Part shown: piece after piece, positions 35,481 to 48,518 of the stretch
Layout of the letters: every line of letters begins with the position of its first letter
Numbering within the stretch: the stretch's first letter is position 1
Assembly: GCA_008973525.1 (NCBI GenBank)
Contig: WACJ01000552.1
Location: forward strand, 124,001 to 188,000
Origin: Stenopsyche tienmushanensis
Lineage: Eukaryota > Arthropoda > Insecta > Trichoptera > Stenopsychidae
Direction of reading: 5' to 3'
Length of the DNA stretch: 64,000 bases
The notes under the pieces: model-generated
Told to the model about the DNA's origin: nothing
The model's database searches: none
Seen by the model: only the letters and a program-made list of their open reading frames with translations
Position numbers and translations under genes: made by a program

Positions 35481-38400
35481 TTTATACTATATCATAATTG
35501 TATATAAAATAAGTTATTCCAATTTTCTGGAAAAATGCTATGCTAAGCAATTTCAATCCCTTAAACAAATATAATATACATTTATAACTAATTATTTTAT
35601 CTACCAAGCTATTTCAAATATGATTTGAATTTAAGTCGTCAGATCTTTCAACCTACAAAAGAGAACAATGTCACAGTCTTATCAAGATGATCTTGCAGCC
35701 TCGAAGGTTTTATGACCATGAGGTACTCCTATCTTGAATTTTTTGCAGAAGTAAAGATGTCATCAAGCTCTAAAATATTACCCAACTTATCAGATCGCCA
35801 AAATTTAGCATTGCCTCACCTAATTTACCCAGACACACCTTAAAGTTTTTATTCGTGCTGACATCTCCCTTAAGAGCAATAATACTTTATACTAATATAA
35901 AAAACCACATGTTGTAGAACTGAAAAGCGATAAGAACTATTTGAGTTATGTTGAATAAATCATTAATCACAGCAAGGTTTTCGACGATCATTAGTGATTT
36001 TTTTCCTTATATATTAATACATATGTATTATCAAAGAATATTGTTCGTATACTTCATAGTAAAGTTGGTTAATCTAGATTATTTCTATGATTTAATTGTC
36101 TTTTCAATGCTCGTTTGGAGCTCATTGCTGAAATATATCAGTTTTTGGGATGGATCAATTGAATTTGGGGACTTAAATAAGCTGTGCAGAGACATGGCGA
36201 CAATAAAAGCTACCACCATAACAACAGCTTCCGATTGCATAAATATTAAATTCATCGTACGACCTTCAAATGACAATATAAATTATCGTCTTTTGTATGA
36301 ATGTCGCATATAAATTCAAGCAACGCGTTTCTCTGCTGTTCGATCAATGATTTATGGCTTCGAATCACATTTATATACGGTTTTACAAAAATTAAATAAA
36401 CAGCAAATCTATCACATTAATCATTTCTTGTTTATTTAGTCGGAATTGTGATTATTTTAAAATTGATCTTCTGTTAATGTGGATGTTCTTCGCAATGTTG
36501 TATAGCGTCAGCGCCAATGGAACAGTGACCTTAATATGGTTTTTTTTCGTGGTAAATGAATATTGCTCAACATGTTGAGAATCGCCTTAAACAATGTCTC
36601 AAGCATATTTTTATTGGTGATATATTATACATTTAATAGTTTTTATGCAACCATTTATTTTCCCAGTTTAGAAGTGGCTGGCCATCGTCCGTGGTACAAC
36701 CATACGTTCCTTCTTCTCCGTCTATCTGTCCGCTCAATGCTAATTTATGACCCGGTTCACGCGGTTCTATTTATTCCCAAATAATTGATCTCATGCCAAA
36801 CCTAAAAAAGCATCTTGGCGCCCACGCCGGTAACTATTAATTTTTTTTAGGCATTGGATGAAAACGACGCTTATTAAATAATAGCAAATATTTTAATCAG
36901 GCCCGTATTTATGCCTGCGCCCAGGCTTTTATTTTATTATTATGGAGCGCTCGAGGAAAAAAATAATCACGAAACATTTACGTGTGCTCTGCACGATACA
37001 AATATTGTTAGCAAACAGCTCAATCATTCGGTACGGTCTTTGAAACAGAAAATTTTGATGCGTCCCTGTATATCCTTTTAAACGAAAGCTTATACGTACA
37101 AGACGGATACAATGTCGGTCATCACTTTAAAAAGAAATATTATATTCTTTTCATTGCCCAGTTTACATTCCAGCACAGATGAAACAGCCAACACTGACCC
37201 TCGTAATAAAGTTAAAATATTTGCAGCATGTACAGAGACGGACTTGATGAACATATTCACCTGATCTTTAAATTGTGATGATATAGTCCAGAATTCTCAT
37301 CCATTTCTGAATACGCAGACAATCTTCATTACATAAATTATAAACATTCAAGCCTTCATAATCAGATTATTTAGTATAAGTATATAATAGTCGGCATGGA
37401 TGCACGTAGATAATATTTAGGATCCTCCTCTACCCCATCGGCGATCGAAATCTCTCAACTCCGCACACATATCAAATATGATTTTTTTCCGCAAATTTTT
37501 TCAACGTTCAACGCCAATTTTTAAACAGGTTTAAAGTGTGTTCACACCCTGTGTATCATTGGATGGCCGAATTCTCGTGTAACCCGCCAAAACGTGATAA
37601 TGGCATAAAAATAATAAATCGATGCGAAATTGAGTCGACATCCTCGAGGTGAAACCCGAAGAATATTTTACCGCCCGCCCGCGTATGTGTGTGTAATCTA
37701 AATAATATACAAGATGTGAGCCAACTCTTTAATGGTCTACCGGCCTGTGAGAGGGGCCTGAGGGCCTCCAAACTTTTGATTCATAAATCAATCCCCATCG
37801 AGCCATAATTAGTACACATTCAACTATTCAAGTATATCTATCAAATGTATAGCATTAAAGTTGGAAATTCTCGTACACCTTGCATTCCTGCAAGAAATGT
37901 TTTTATTAAAGAGTTCATAACAAAGCACTCGATATGCTGGTATCCGTACCAGATATGCTATTATTATAGCGTTTTTTAGTTAATTTTCTTAATCATATGC
38001 TGGTATGATCGCATAATGAATGGGATCACTTTTGGTACCATTTATGTCGCGATTGCTGAAGACTTCTTATCTGAATATTTATATTATGACTAATCTCCTT
38101 ATGAATTATTGGCAGTTAGTTATTATTTATGTCTTTGAGTATAAAATTTTATAAGCATCATCACATGCACAAATATTAATAGCTCATATACTCGGTTCAA
38201 ACTAATCCTGGTCAAAAGAAATTTCTTACATAAAATGATCATAAAATAACATTTTACCTCCAACAAGATCGTTTAAATTAAATAATTATGGTTATTATAA
38301 AGATGATTAAAGCACCACTAAAACGACCATCTGCTATTAATTTGCATTGTTTAAAAGATACACCGAGCTTAATAGGAAACCTGCATTTAAATTCTCAATA

Positions 38401-40019
38401 GTTGCTGGTAAAAACTATTTTTGTGGCTTATAGTAAATGGCGATAAAAATAAACTTATCATGATAAACCTTAATCAATAATTGATATTACTTGATAACCA
38501 ATTCAAAGAAGATAAAAATATGTTTTTTAATTTATTTAAAATCAGAGTTCCTCTCTGTATTTTTGAAACATTTTCAGAAAGTAACATTAACTGGCCACAT
38601 AAACCATTGCAGACCCATCGTACATTATATATATGACGCACTGTTATGAAGAGATCGTCTCCATATTCAAACCCGACTGTCCTTCATTTTTCATTTTTTA
38701 TGTACACTATGACTTTGTTACTTAATAATTCATTTGAAATATGCATGTTCATCAACAATTGATATTCAGTATCCGTTAGCATAATCTCTCGAATTTCTCA
38801 GAGGTTTTCTCTCAGGTCGGCACCTTACAGCCTCCAGTGATTACAGTTATTAATTCCTAATATCTCAGTTTAGAGATCTGGGCTTTTGATACTGCAATTC
38901 CACCGCCAGGCAAAGATGCTATCTCCATCCAGGCTCCTCTCGTACGACGCCCAACAAATTCACTCTTGCATTGCAAAGAATGACCTCCAATAGATGCCCT
39001 TGCAAAAATGTACACAAATAAATTATTATGAATTTTCGATACATTCCATGATATTGATCTTTCTAGTAGAATCTTCACACGATGCATACAAACGATCAGA
39101 CTTGTTTTTATCCGTTATGCAGATGCGTGTGCGAATCGGATATTTTCCGCAGATTCCTACACAATGTCGTTTGCATTTCACGTAACTGCAATTATTATAT
39201 TATAAAGCCTTGTTTCCCAATATATATGGTTAAATGGTTGTCAAGTTTATCTTTAAATGGCAACCATTGCTTATTCAACACTTTCCGTTCCATTGTGCGC
39301 GAATGCAAATATTCACTTCGTGCATATTTGGTGCATTCATTCACCGCGCGGGCTGCGCTTAAGTGATTTGCAACAATAATAGCATTTTTCATTTCGGGTT
39401 TTACAAGAAACTCGCATTATGGACCATCTATAAATACGTCGGATCCCTTATATCGTGTGCTGAACTAATAACACGCTATAAACATCGTACTTTATAATTA
39501 AGTAAAATATGTCCACGGCTACGTGTGAAAGCGACGAGCCCCGTGTAAAACAACCATCCTTCATACCGCATTATAATTCATCAGATATGTAGGGAAAAAC
39601 CATAAACAATACGCTTAATTACCCCATAAGTGCATCGGATTAATATAATTATTTATACACCCATTGATCATGCCGAGAATGGTAACGGCAATGATAATTT
39701 AAATATTTGTAGCAAATATTAATATTTCAACGTCAAATTATCGCCCCCATTTAACTCAGCACATATCACTTATTATTGTTAACGTAATGCAACACTGTAA
39801 CAGGAATAAATAATTATTACAAAATAAATTCCATAGAACTAATTTTTACAAAGATATCCATATGATGATAATAGTCAATATGACATCTAAATTTTAGAGC
39901 ATTCCCAAAGATATATTTTATGAGTTACTTTAATTTTAATCATGCTTTTAAAATATTCCTTAAAAATAATCATTCAAATAAATAATCTTCGAGTATTTGA
40001 TGATTTTTTGATGCATTTT
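35481..40019. other. AT-rich intron-like DNA
   Basis: No gene is supported in these 4.5 kb. A 121-codon plus frame (35948-36313) is AT-rich and overlaps a 63-codon minus frame. Mixed patches occur at 37420-37800 and 38780-38990. A stretch at 39590-39740 is dense in TAATTA and GGATTAA homeodomain-type sites and could be regulatory. Confidence 0.5.
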
Positions 40020-40257
40020 TACGTCACGTAGGACTTCATCCTAGCCTGACAGTGCCCTCACGAGGAAAGAGGGGACTGGACTCTGTACTCCAGAAAGCTC
40101 TTTCCAGTAAAATCTACAAGGTCTTCTAGAGTAGTTTTCACTATACTTACTTAGCTTCAATATAGAGCGAACGAGGAGGTGAATGTATGATACAGACGAA
40201 TTGGATGTAACACCTTCCTGTGAATGGATATTGAAGTGGTCCTAGTTCTGCAGTGAA
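40020..40257 (+). mobile_element. Repeat family B, copy 2
   Basis: It shares its 3' segment of about 92 bp (40165-40257) with 33452-33544, differing at about seven positions. Its 5' part (CTAGCCTGACAGTGCCCTCA and on) differs from copy 1 but shares CTACAAGGTCTTCTAGAGTAG with it and with the fragment at 4447. It has no tRNA-like head, so family B copies may have different 5' modules. Confidence 0.72.
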
Positions 40258-43246
40258 TTTATTTTGAAGCTTATTTGCCAAATTGTCAAATAATCAAGAC
40301 AATGGATTTTGCGATTATGAAATGTATATCAATTTCTGAGAAAATATACCAACAACATATCATAACGCAACAAGTGTTCATCATTTAAGACATTAGCTTA
40401 GTCAATTTCTAATATTTTAAAATCAATAAGGATCTTTAAAGATCACTATTAAAATCATCATTTATTTGACAAATTCTATCTCAGTTTCATATCGAAAATC
40501 AATTTTAAGATAAAACAATTTTACATTTTTATGATAGCTTGACACGTATTGATACATTTATAGTTTGCATGCATTGGTTACTTTGCATGATGATAATTAA
40601 AAATATTATTGATTTAATTTTAATTTTAACTATCTAAATCTGAAATACAGACGCTCATTTTATCATGCAAAATATATTTATATCATAAAAATATGTCAAT
40701 AAAAGTTAACAAAACCGTTCTGGCATTCATAGAATTTAATAATCTTGTTGATGAAGGTTTATAGCAGCTTTAGAGCTTTAGAAATGGCCTGTAAAATTTA
40801 ATTTCTATTTCAATTTTGCATGCATGCATACACATAGCAAAAGGGGTTGATTATACACGCGGATAAATGACTCGCGGTGTTAAATTCCTCCTTTTCTTAA
40901 ACACGACCAATCATCAAATTCATTTAAATACAATCTTTAAAGCAGTCGATGTGTGAACACATTTTAAGCATGTCGTCGATCAGAAGTTCTCAACCCCTGA
41001 CCGCGATATGTTGTCCCACAAATAAGACGCTCGAAATTATTTTCGCGTGGTCATTCCAGGGCCCGGCATGTGGGTTTTCGAAATTTGCATGAGTGTATAA
41101 ATCAAAACATTTTATTTGCTTAACGATGCTAACTAAGCACAACGAGTCGAGCTATTGGGCCGGCCCTTTGCGCCAACGGCATCATTGATTGCCGAACAGA
41201 ACTTAACAAACTGCCCAATAATGCGATGATGGCTGCTTTCGACCGTCGTTTTTCTCGGAAATGCCTGATACTCCCTCATTAATGTAATATACGCGATCTT
41301 GCATGTTATTTATTTAGGCAGTTCATAAATTAAGCCTTTATAAAGCTCTTGTGATTTACGAAAGCGCAAACGTACATACGGACAATTACTATTCATGCCG
41401 GGGCACATATGGACTTGGCTGGATTTATTCGGCCTCAAATCGAACCGATGAATATCGATGAAGCTTATGGAAAGACTTTCAATGATGGAGATGATTTGAT
41501 GTTATTCTTGTAGGAAGTATTTGTTATATCAAACAATGGCTAGTATTAATATTACAATATTACAAACGCAATTTACATAAATCTATTAACGATAAGCTAT
41601 AAAATTATATTTTAATGCTAACTGTGAGATAAAATTTCATTGAATTAGATTAATATAATGAGCTTAATATAAAGCAATTTTTAATCTTTTCAAATGAAAT
41701 TTTAGCTATTAAATGATCTATAATAGAGCATTTTCATACAGGAATATGAAAATGTTTTCATTAAGTACTAAGTAAATACAGTATGTACGACGCTTCGCAC
41801 ATAAATTAAGACAATAAATTTATTATGCGTGTTTTATTTTTCTTTTTTGAAACCCACACTGCAATGGCTCGAAACACTACATGGTTATATATTTTAAGTT
41901 ATTATAATAAACATGCACGTTAATAAAAAAGTATCCTTGCCAAGCGCTGCGGTATATGTGAAAGTTTATGTTTATCTTGGAACAACATCATCTACCGTTA
42001 TATTTTCATAAGTTATGTTCTTCGGCACGCAAAGGTTTCAATCCACGTCTATTACGCGAAATAATTCATTCCCTTAAAGAGGAATATAGGTATTCATTAA
42101 GAGGCGTAATCTAAAAGCTCACTTACGTTGAGCTTTCGCGTAATTTAAAGCCTTAATGCCCTCGTTGAATCGCTTCGATCCCTGTTTACCGTTCCATCTC
42201 CGCGCATGAGCCTTTAGGTTATTGATTTTTTCGAGTATTCGATTATATTTTTATGGTGAATACGGGTGAAAGTAAAACGCTGACACCTGCCAATCTGGAT
42301 CAAATCACCCACATCTTAACGAATGATGACGGCGGTGATTACAGCCATTAGAGGCCATTACGCTAACTAGATTTTCAGATAACCGCCACATTTAACCGGT
42401 AATCTTTCCATTTCTCATGATTTATCATCCGACGTGGCGAAAAAAGAAGACATACTGGTCCGATTGGGTGCGAAGTGGGTTAAACGCCGCAACAATGGCG
42501 GCAAAATTGAATAAATCACGTAAGAGACAATGTGTTCGGGAAGGAAAGAGATTCGTGGAGAAAGGCTAATTGAAATCGTCTTAGACCTCGTTTCTGACCT
42601 TAATGTTAAACATTGAACCATTTATTTAGATACAAGAGCTATCAATTTTTTACGCGTTGGAATTCCTTTGTCGGATTCGTACTGATGCACATTTTTTCGA
42701 TAATCAAAAATAATTGGTCCAATAATTGAGGTTAATCGCTTTGTTGTGCTGGAACAATTAACCCGTTGGCGGAAGTGCTTCTGGACGCGCTCATCGCAGA
42801 TGTTAAAAACTATGTGAAAAATTTCTTCAACGCATTTCATTACCATAACGAGCTTTTCAACATTCGAACAATTAGTTTGTATCTCGTATTTAGCTTAGCA
42901 TTCAAAACACCATATTTATAGTCCATTATTCTTAGATGATATGACTACTCAAAATTGATTTACTTCAATGATCATCAGACAAAATATAATTATTTATTTA
43001 TTTTTCTTTCATCATATGTAAAAAAATCAATTTTATGAAATTATCAAGAATGATCCAAACGAATATTATTTTTCACTACTGTGTGTAAATTCTGTAAATC
43101 CTGAATTAGATGTAAAATCTAAAAACATAAAATGTATTCTATTAGGATTATATTCCTAATAAATCCAAAATGTTCACTCAATACATTATATGAGTTGTTC
43201 CTATATTAGACCGATGTCTGTTTTATCATATTATAATATACATCAT
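40258..43246. other. AT-rich DNA with mixed patches
   Basis: No gene is supported. A GC-richer patch at 40970-41300 and another at 42050-42600 contain only 68-74-codon minus frames. Nothing else is distinct. Confidence 0.55.
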
Positions 43247-43322
43247 TAGTTCACTCCGGTGGGAGTTGAATACACGTCCTACGCCATCCAAACAGATCTT
43301 CTATCAATAAACCTATGACATA
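43247..43322 (-). repeat. tRNA-like segment (possible SINE head, family D)
   Basis: On the minus strand ATAGGTTTATTGATAGAAGATC resembles a tRNA D-arm. GTATTCAACTCCCACCGGAG follows about 20 bases later and resembles a T-arm and B box. The cloverleaf pairing is not convincing, so a functional tRNA is unlikely. It is probably a tRNA-derived repeat fragment. No second copy is seen in the window. Confidence 0.35.
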
Positions 43323-43604
43323 CGACATATATATGTATTCAACATAAATTCTTCATGGGATTATGAAGTAATATGTTTGCTGATGATGCTAATTTAGTAT
43401 GATTTTTTCATGATGAAAAATTATATTTATTTTATGTCATTTTTAAGTTAAATTTAAAAATAAAATATTATAAAATCTTTGCTCAATATCAATGAGTAAG
43501 GGTAAATTAAAAACAACTCTGGATTATCAACAAGAGTATATGCTTTGAATAACTCAAGCAAAACATTGTTTAAGCTACAAATATATGTATATGAACCATA
43601 GCAA

Positions 43605-43680
43605 CCTGTCGGTATTACAATGGTTAAGATGTATGAATGATAAGACGGTAGTTCTGAATACCTGTGCTGGCTACCGCATT
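43605..43680 (+). repeat. tRNA-like segment (possible SINE head, family C)
   Basis: GGTATTACAATGGTTAAGATG resembles an A box and D-arm. AGTTCTGAATACCTGTGCTGGC about 30 bases later resembles a B box with a one-base insertion. It is probably a decayed tRNA-derived SINE head rather than a working tRNA gene. Single copy in this window. Confidence 0.4.
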
Positions 43681-43939
43681 TTGAAGCGTCATATGAACCA
43701 TATCAAAGTTGCACACTATGATGACCCGTCATAAGATATTTAAAAGGGCATAACTAATGACTGAAAAAGTAATACGACTATGATATCATTGTTATTTGAA
43801 GAAAATGAATAGCATTTTGTACGATGGTTAATTATTCCGTCACGAGCGATGACTTCTTTTAACTATGCGACCATCATTAGTCTAATATGTCAAAAGGACG
43901 ATGGGCATTCAAAAGCCGGGTGTATGTTTTAGTGGACGA

Positions 43940-44420
43940 TAAATAAAATGACGATTGCGACTCGTACTGGATTCCAGTGGCGGGGCGCGGGGGGAGCTGG
44001 GGTCCAGGGGGCCCTAGGGGCCGAGGGCTGCGGATCATGCACATGTCGCACCACAGGGGGCCCTAGCTCAGCCCGATACCATCTCGGCCCGGCCAACTAC
44101 CGTGCCTTTGTGTCCGCCAACCTGCCACTATTCAAAATCGACCCTAACCAACAGACTTATATATTGATTTCGGATTGTCTGCCTATATATCATCCCGATG
44201 TAAAAATCAGTTTATCTTATCCTATGCTTGCGAGCCTATCGTGACCCGTTAACTCGCGATGCATCTCCGATACATGCTAAGCCGTCATATTTTATTTACG
44301 TCTTCGGGGGATGATCGGAATTCACCGACGGCTTTGGTACGACCGATGCATGCGAGGCAGCGTAGATTCGTCAATGACTTATGGACGCCGATACAGTGAC
44401 ATACATCGTTGACATTTCAA
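43940..44420 (+). other. GC-rich island, possible transposon end
   Basis: The first 150 bases are extremely G+C-rich against the AT-rich background. They begin CCAGTGGCGGGGCG, which resembles the ends of some arthropod DNA transposons, but no matching inverted end is found in the window. The 13-mer CAGGGGGCCCTAG occurs twice, 49 bases apart (44005 and 44054). A 98-codon frame (43948-44244) spans the island and has no recognisable domain. Confidence 0.45.
43982..44020 (+). other. Predicted G-quadruplex motif
   Basis: Five runs of four or more G (43982-43985, 43989-43994, 43999-44002, 44007-44011, 44017-44020) are separated by loops of 3-5 bases. This fits the strict G4 pattern with tracts of four. 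It is the only such site noticed in the window. Confidence 0.8.
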
Positions 44421-47400
44421 AACTGAAAGATCTGAAGATGGCATTTGAAACAATAAGTCAAATCGCCGATCTATCGCAATCGTACCCGAGCAAAACGAGA
44501 ATTGCGCAACGTATCCTTTAAACGTACACATTTTGTATCAATATGATATTGTTCACGATTGCTTTAACCTTTGTGCTATGACACATTTTAAAAATCGATT
44601 CTTTCGAAGGCATTTCAACACAGCTTCATGTTATTAAGCTATGAGCCGTCATAGTTTTAAAATTAATCATTTATTTTCAGCCAATCTTTTGCTTCTGATC
44701 TATTGTACCAAATCATATCTTATTACTTTTTTTACTGTCTTTTTTGATTAAATAATTATTGAACAAGCGTTTGATAAATTTGATCCGTGTTATTAGTAAC
44801 TGTGTAAATTCGAATTGAATTATGGTTATAATATCAAAACATATACAGATATATTCATTAAATGAGTACTCATGCGCTTCAGGAATTAAAAGACATCGAC
44901 GAACAAGTATTCGCGAAACCCAAACGAAAGGTTTCTATATTTCTTCATCATAAAATTAAATATGATTTAATTTCTTGATTTACTGATTCTCAGACTGTAG
45001 TCCGTAAAATATCAAGATCAATCAATGCTTTGAATCCGAATTCAACCGAATACTAAATTAAAAAATGTAATGAACCACCCGGCGCTGAATCGAAACCGGG
45101 AAAAGCTATTATTTTTCCGGGAATGAAAACCATAACCGATCCATTATAAATGTTTGAAATTGGACTTCTGGATACTGATTTGCTAAGAAATATGTAAGAT
45201 TGCAATGATTTTTAAAAATGGATTTCGATTAGAAACGTTGAGAAAACTGACTCAAAAATATGACTTCATTTAAATGTCTTCTTTTTAGATCTATAATACA
45301 TTATTATATGAATTAAAATGATGCATTTAAAGACAAGATATTGAATTTATTACTTGCAATTTTTCAGGGTATGCAAACGAATAAAGTCCAAGTTCTGAGG
45401 CATCTGTCAGTTGGACTAATCCAGATTTGATCCTCGCCAACACACGGCATAGCGTTCATTCAAATCATATTCCGCTGTATAGGAACGATTATGCGATATG
45501 AGTCGCCGTATCCGATCTTTCTATAAGGTCACATCGTAGGTAAACAGGCTAGAGCCCAAGTTGTTTATGACAATCGTGTCAGACAGGGACACGAGAGATA
45601 TGAGCGCCATTAGGGCTCCGGACCTCCATTGTCTCTGCTTAATTTCGAATTATTGAAATGATAATCGTCCGCCCGAGAAGGAATGTCAAACTGGCCAATG
45701 AAAAATGCTCCGTGTAATTGATCGTTCACTCGGAACTAGAAAGCTTGCCCAACCGTGCGATAGACACTTCGTACTATCGACCAAACGTAAATACTCGAAA
45801 CACCGGGTATTCAGAACGTAACATCCAAAATATTATGTATATATTAATTTCAGACATATGGAAGAAATTGCAAAAACATTACCCCAAATGAAGAAGAAAA
45901 AAACGTTTAAAGTGACATAATCCTACGAACTTATTGAGTGATGTGTTATGAATTAGGATGACTAAGTAGTGCATTCATTGCTATTTTTACCTTCATAGTT
46001 TTTCATCAAGCTTTTTTTATTTGTTGTCCAATCAAATATTTAAGGAATAAGTTTGTTATAGATATTGTAGTTTTGATTTTTTTATCATCTTATGCATCCA
46101 TATTAGGATGGAAAATTTTGGTTTAATCCAGTTTTTTTCCACTTTGTTCCTCAAATATGCAGTTTATTTAACGTATTGGTCTTTTTTATTGATTGATTAT
46201 CAAAAATAAATATTGCTTGAAATTACGAACAGGCTATACTTCCTTTTTTAAGAAGTGCCTAGAAGGTCGATCTCACAGATGCGGCCACTTTACAAGTACA
46301 AAAATATGCATTGGAAGTTGAGACGCATTCGTTTGGAAATTAATTGATGCCAGTTATAAATAAAAATATATGCATTCGTATCATCACGCCATATGCAACT
46401 AATATATTATACTTTGGGGCCGGTTCTTCACAAAGCAAATGCACCGCTGTTGTGCAATCAAAGTCGACACTTGCTACTGTCCGACGATATACAATACACT
46501 CAAAGCGAGTTTTATCATTGCGTATATATAATATATAGGCAATTTAGTTCATTAATTAGTTAATTCAGTTAGTATGTGTATCGAATTATAAAAGCTCGCA
46601 CGCGGCTACTGGGCTTTCGCTGGAAACGACATTGCAAGTGAATACGAAATCGAGTTGAATGCACTTTCATCCGTCTGCAAATCCGAAAGTCACGTGATTA
46701 GCAGATTCTGCACCAACTTCTCACCTGAGATTGGCACTTAACACTGTTAAACCATTATGAATGTCGAGCTCCGAACAGTAGTTGAGTAATTCATCATAAT
46801 TTTCACAATTGTAAATATGGCCATTTTATTTTTTTATCCATCCGGATATTATGCAGTAAATGTTCTGTCAGTGCTCAAGTTTACTCATTCAAAATATACG
46901 CAAAGAATGTTAATTGATGATTGTAGAATTTAAACACTGCAATTTTATCGCAATCATAATACAACATGAAAGCTTTTATCCAAACCAAATATTTTTGTAA
47001 TGTAAAACTAATCGCCATATCGATCATTATAGGGATGATATTTTATAATATCATTAAATTTAATTTATATTAATTTTTTAACGATATGCTTAAAAATATA
47101 CAACACTCCATCAAATATACTTTCTCATGTTCTCATCATCCCGAAGCGATGAATATCGTATGGTCACCAAATGGAATACATTATACGTAATAAGTCGATT
47201 TCTTTAATCGAACATTAATCAAATGCCTAAACCAACATATACATGAGATACGAACATAGGTGAACGATGCTTGACCTCCTATGACGAAAATTCTCCACGG
47301 TTCTTATCCGCTCGTATTAATCACATAGAAAGCCTCCGAAAGTAGATCACATGAAATATTGGGCAATTAATAAATTTACTGCAATACATCATGAGAAGCC

Positions 47401-48069
47401 CATTTTGAAATGATACACGCCATATTATAAATGCAAGCATGTTTAATTGAATTTTCCGTGCCGTGATGGCGCACAAACGGCCAAGACACACGCGGAGTAA
47501 CGAACTGGAATAGAAAGGCGTAAAAAAGGATCACAAAAAAGGCGACATGTTTGCTTAAGAATAATGACTGTGTAACTTAATCACATTGCAAATAAAATAT
47601 TGCTAAAAAAAGGCCACCGCTGAAGTGCACAGGGCGTAATACCTTCACTTGAAGTTTAAGGTTTTGTATGACGCACGTTACATAATTTCATGACGTAAAA
47701 AAATTTGGCGTAATTTATTCTAGCCACAGAGATTTTTGATATGGTTTCGAAACGTATAAAATTATCTCTAATCTTCAGACTGACAAAAAATGTGATCGGC
47801 AGACGTATAAGATTAGCGGTTCGAGCGCGATCGGCAAAAGCTCCAAAGTTGGCACGAAAGCTCGATATGAGATCACGCATTCGACGCATCAAGCGAAATT
47901 ATATTTCATATCTTAAATATATACATATAGCAATTTTACTATAATAAAAGTAACCATGCATGATATATTTTTATTATTTAAGAAAATTACTCGATAGCAT
48001 ATTTTTTGAATCATAGAAAACATTCAATACATTGTTAACGGTCCATTATTTTTACTTGTTAAACTAAAA
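44421..48069. other. AT-rich DNA with mixed patches
   Basis: No gene is supported. Near 45075-45120 a hairpin-rich stretch (CCCGG...CCGGG and CCGGGAAAA...TTTTTCCGG) contains a B-box-like motif on the minus strand. Near 45385-45440 a plus-strand segment also looks weakly tRNA-like. Both may be old SINE pieces. Frames of 64-78 codons at 46344-47944 conflict between strands. Confidence 0.45.
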
Positions 48070-48142
48070 TAAAGAGTTTCAGTTTTATAATTAATCTTAA
48101 TTTATGATCCAAGAAATAAGCCAATATACCACTTGGTATTCA
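48070..48142 (-). mobile_element. SINE family A head fragment
   Basis: TTATGATCCAAGAAATAAGCC and CAATATACCACTTGGTA match the minus-orientation end of family A (GTCCAGGATCTAAGCCAC, CTATACCAACACTTGGT). Only the head is present, next to an oppositely oriented copy. Confidence 0.55.
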
Positions 48143-48177
48143 TCTAATTAACAGTAATTAACCAAATACAGTGTTTT

Positions 48178-48518
48178 CCATACTATATTTTCGGAAAAAT
48201 ATTCACCTTTTCAAATAATTTGAATGATCAGAATTATTAATATTTTCGATCTAAGGATTCCATGATATCTTAGATTTGAAAAAAGTATATACTGAAACCA
48301 TCTATGAAGTCTAAATTTGTAATAATAATTAAAATATACTCTAAAATTATTGTTCATGTCAATATACACTTATATATTATCTTTATGTTCTTTTTCAAAT
48401 AATCCTATCCTAACTTAACTTTTAGTGGAAGGTAATGGGAAACTATAACATAAATCTTTTCCCTAGAAAAGTGTCCTATAGAGATCACCTACACCCGATA
48501 ATGAATAGCAACTTGAGA
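48178..48518 (+). mobile_element. SINE family A, headless copy
   Basis: It contains the GGAAAAATATTCACC and AATTATTAATATTTTCGATC parts and the subfamily marker TGATATCTTAGATTTG also seen at 10.6 kb. After an AT-rich middle it has the full 3' part: CTTTTCCCTAGAAAAG, CTATAGAGATCACCTAC and CCGATAATGAATAGC. With the head fragment just upstream it may be one rearranged insertion. Confidence 0.65.

Noticed and set aside
43605..43680. Functional tRNA gene
   Set aside because: A- and B-box-like motifs are present, but the arms do not pair into a cloverleaf and the B box has an insertion; a SINE head is more likely.
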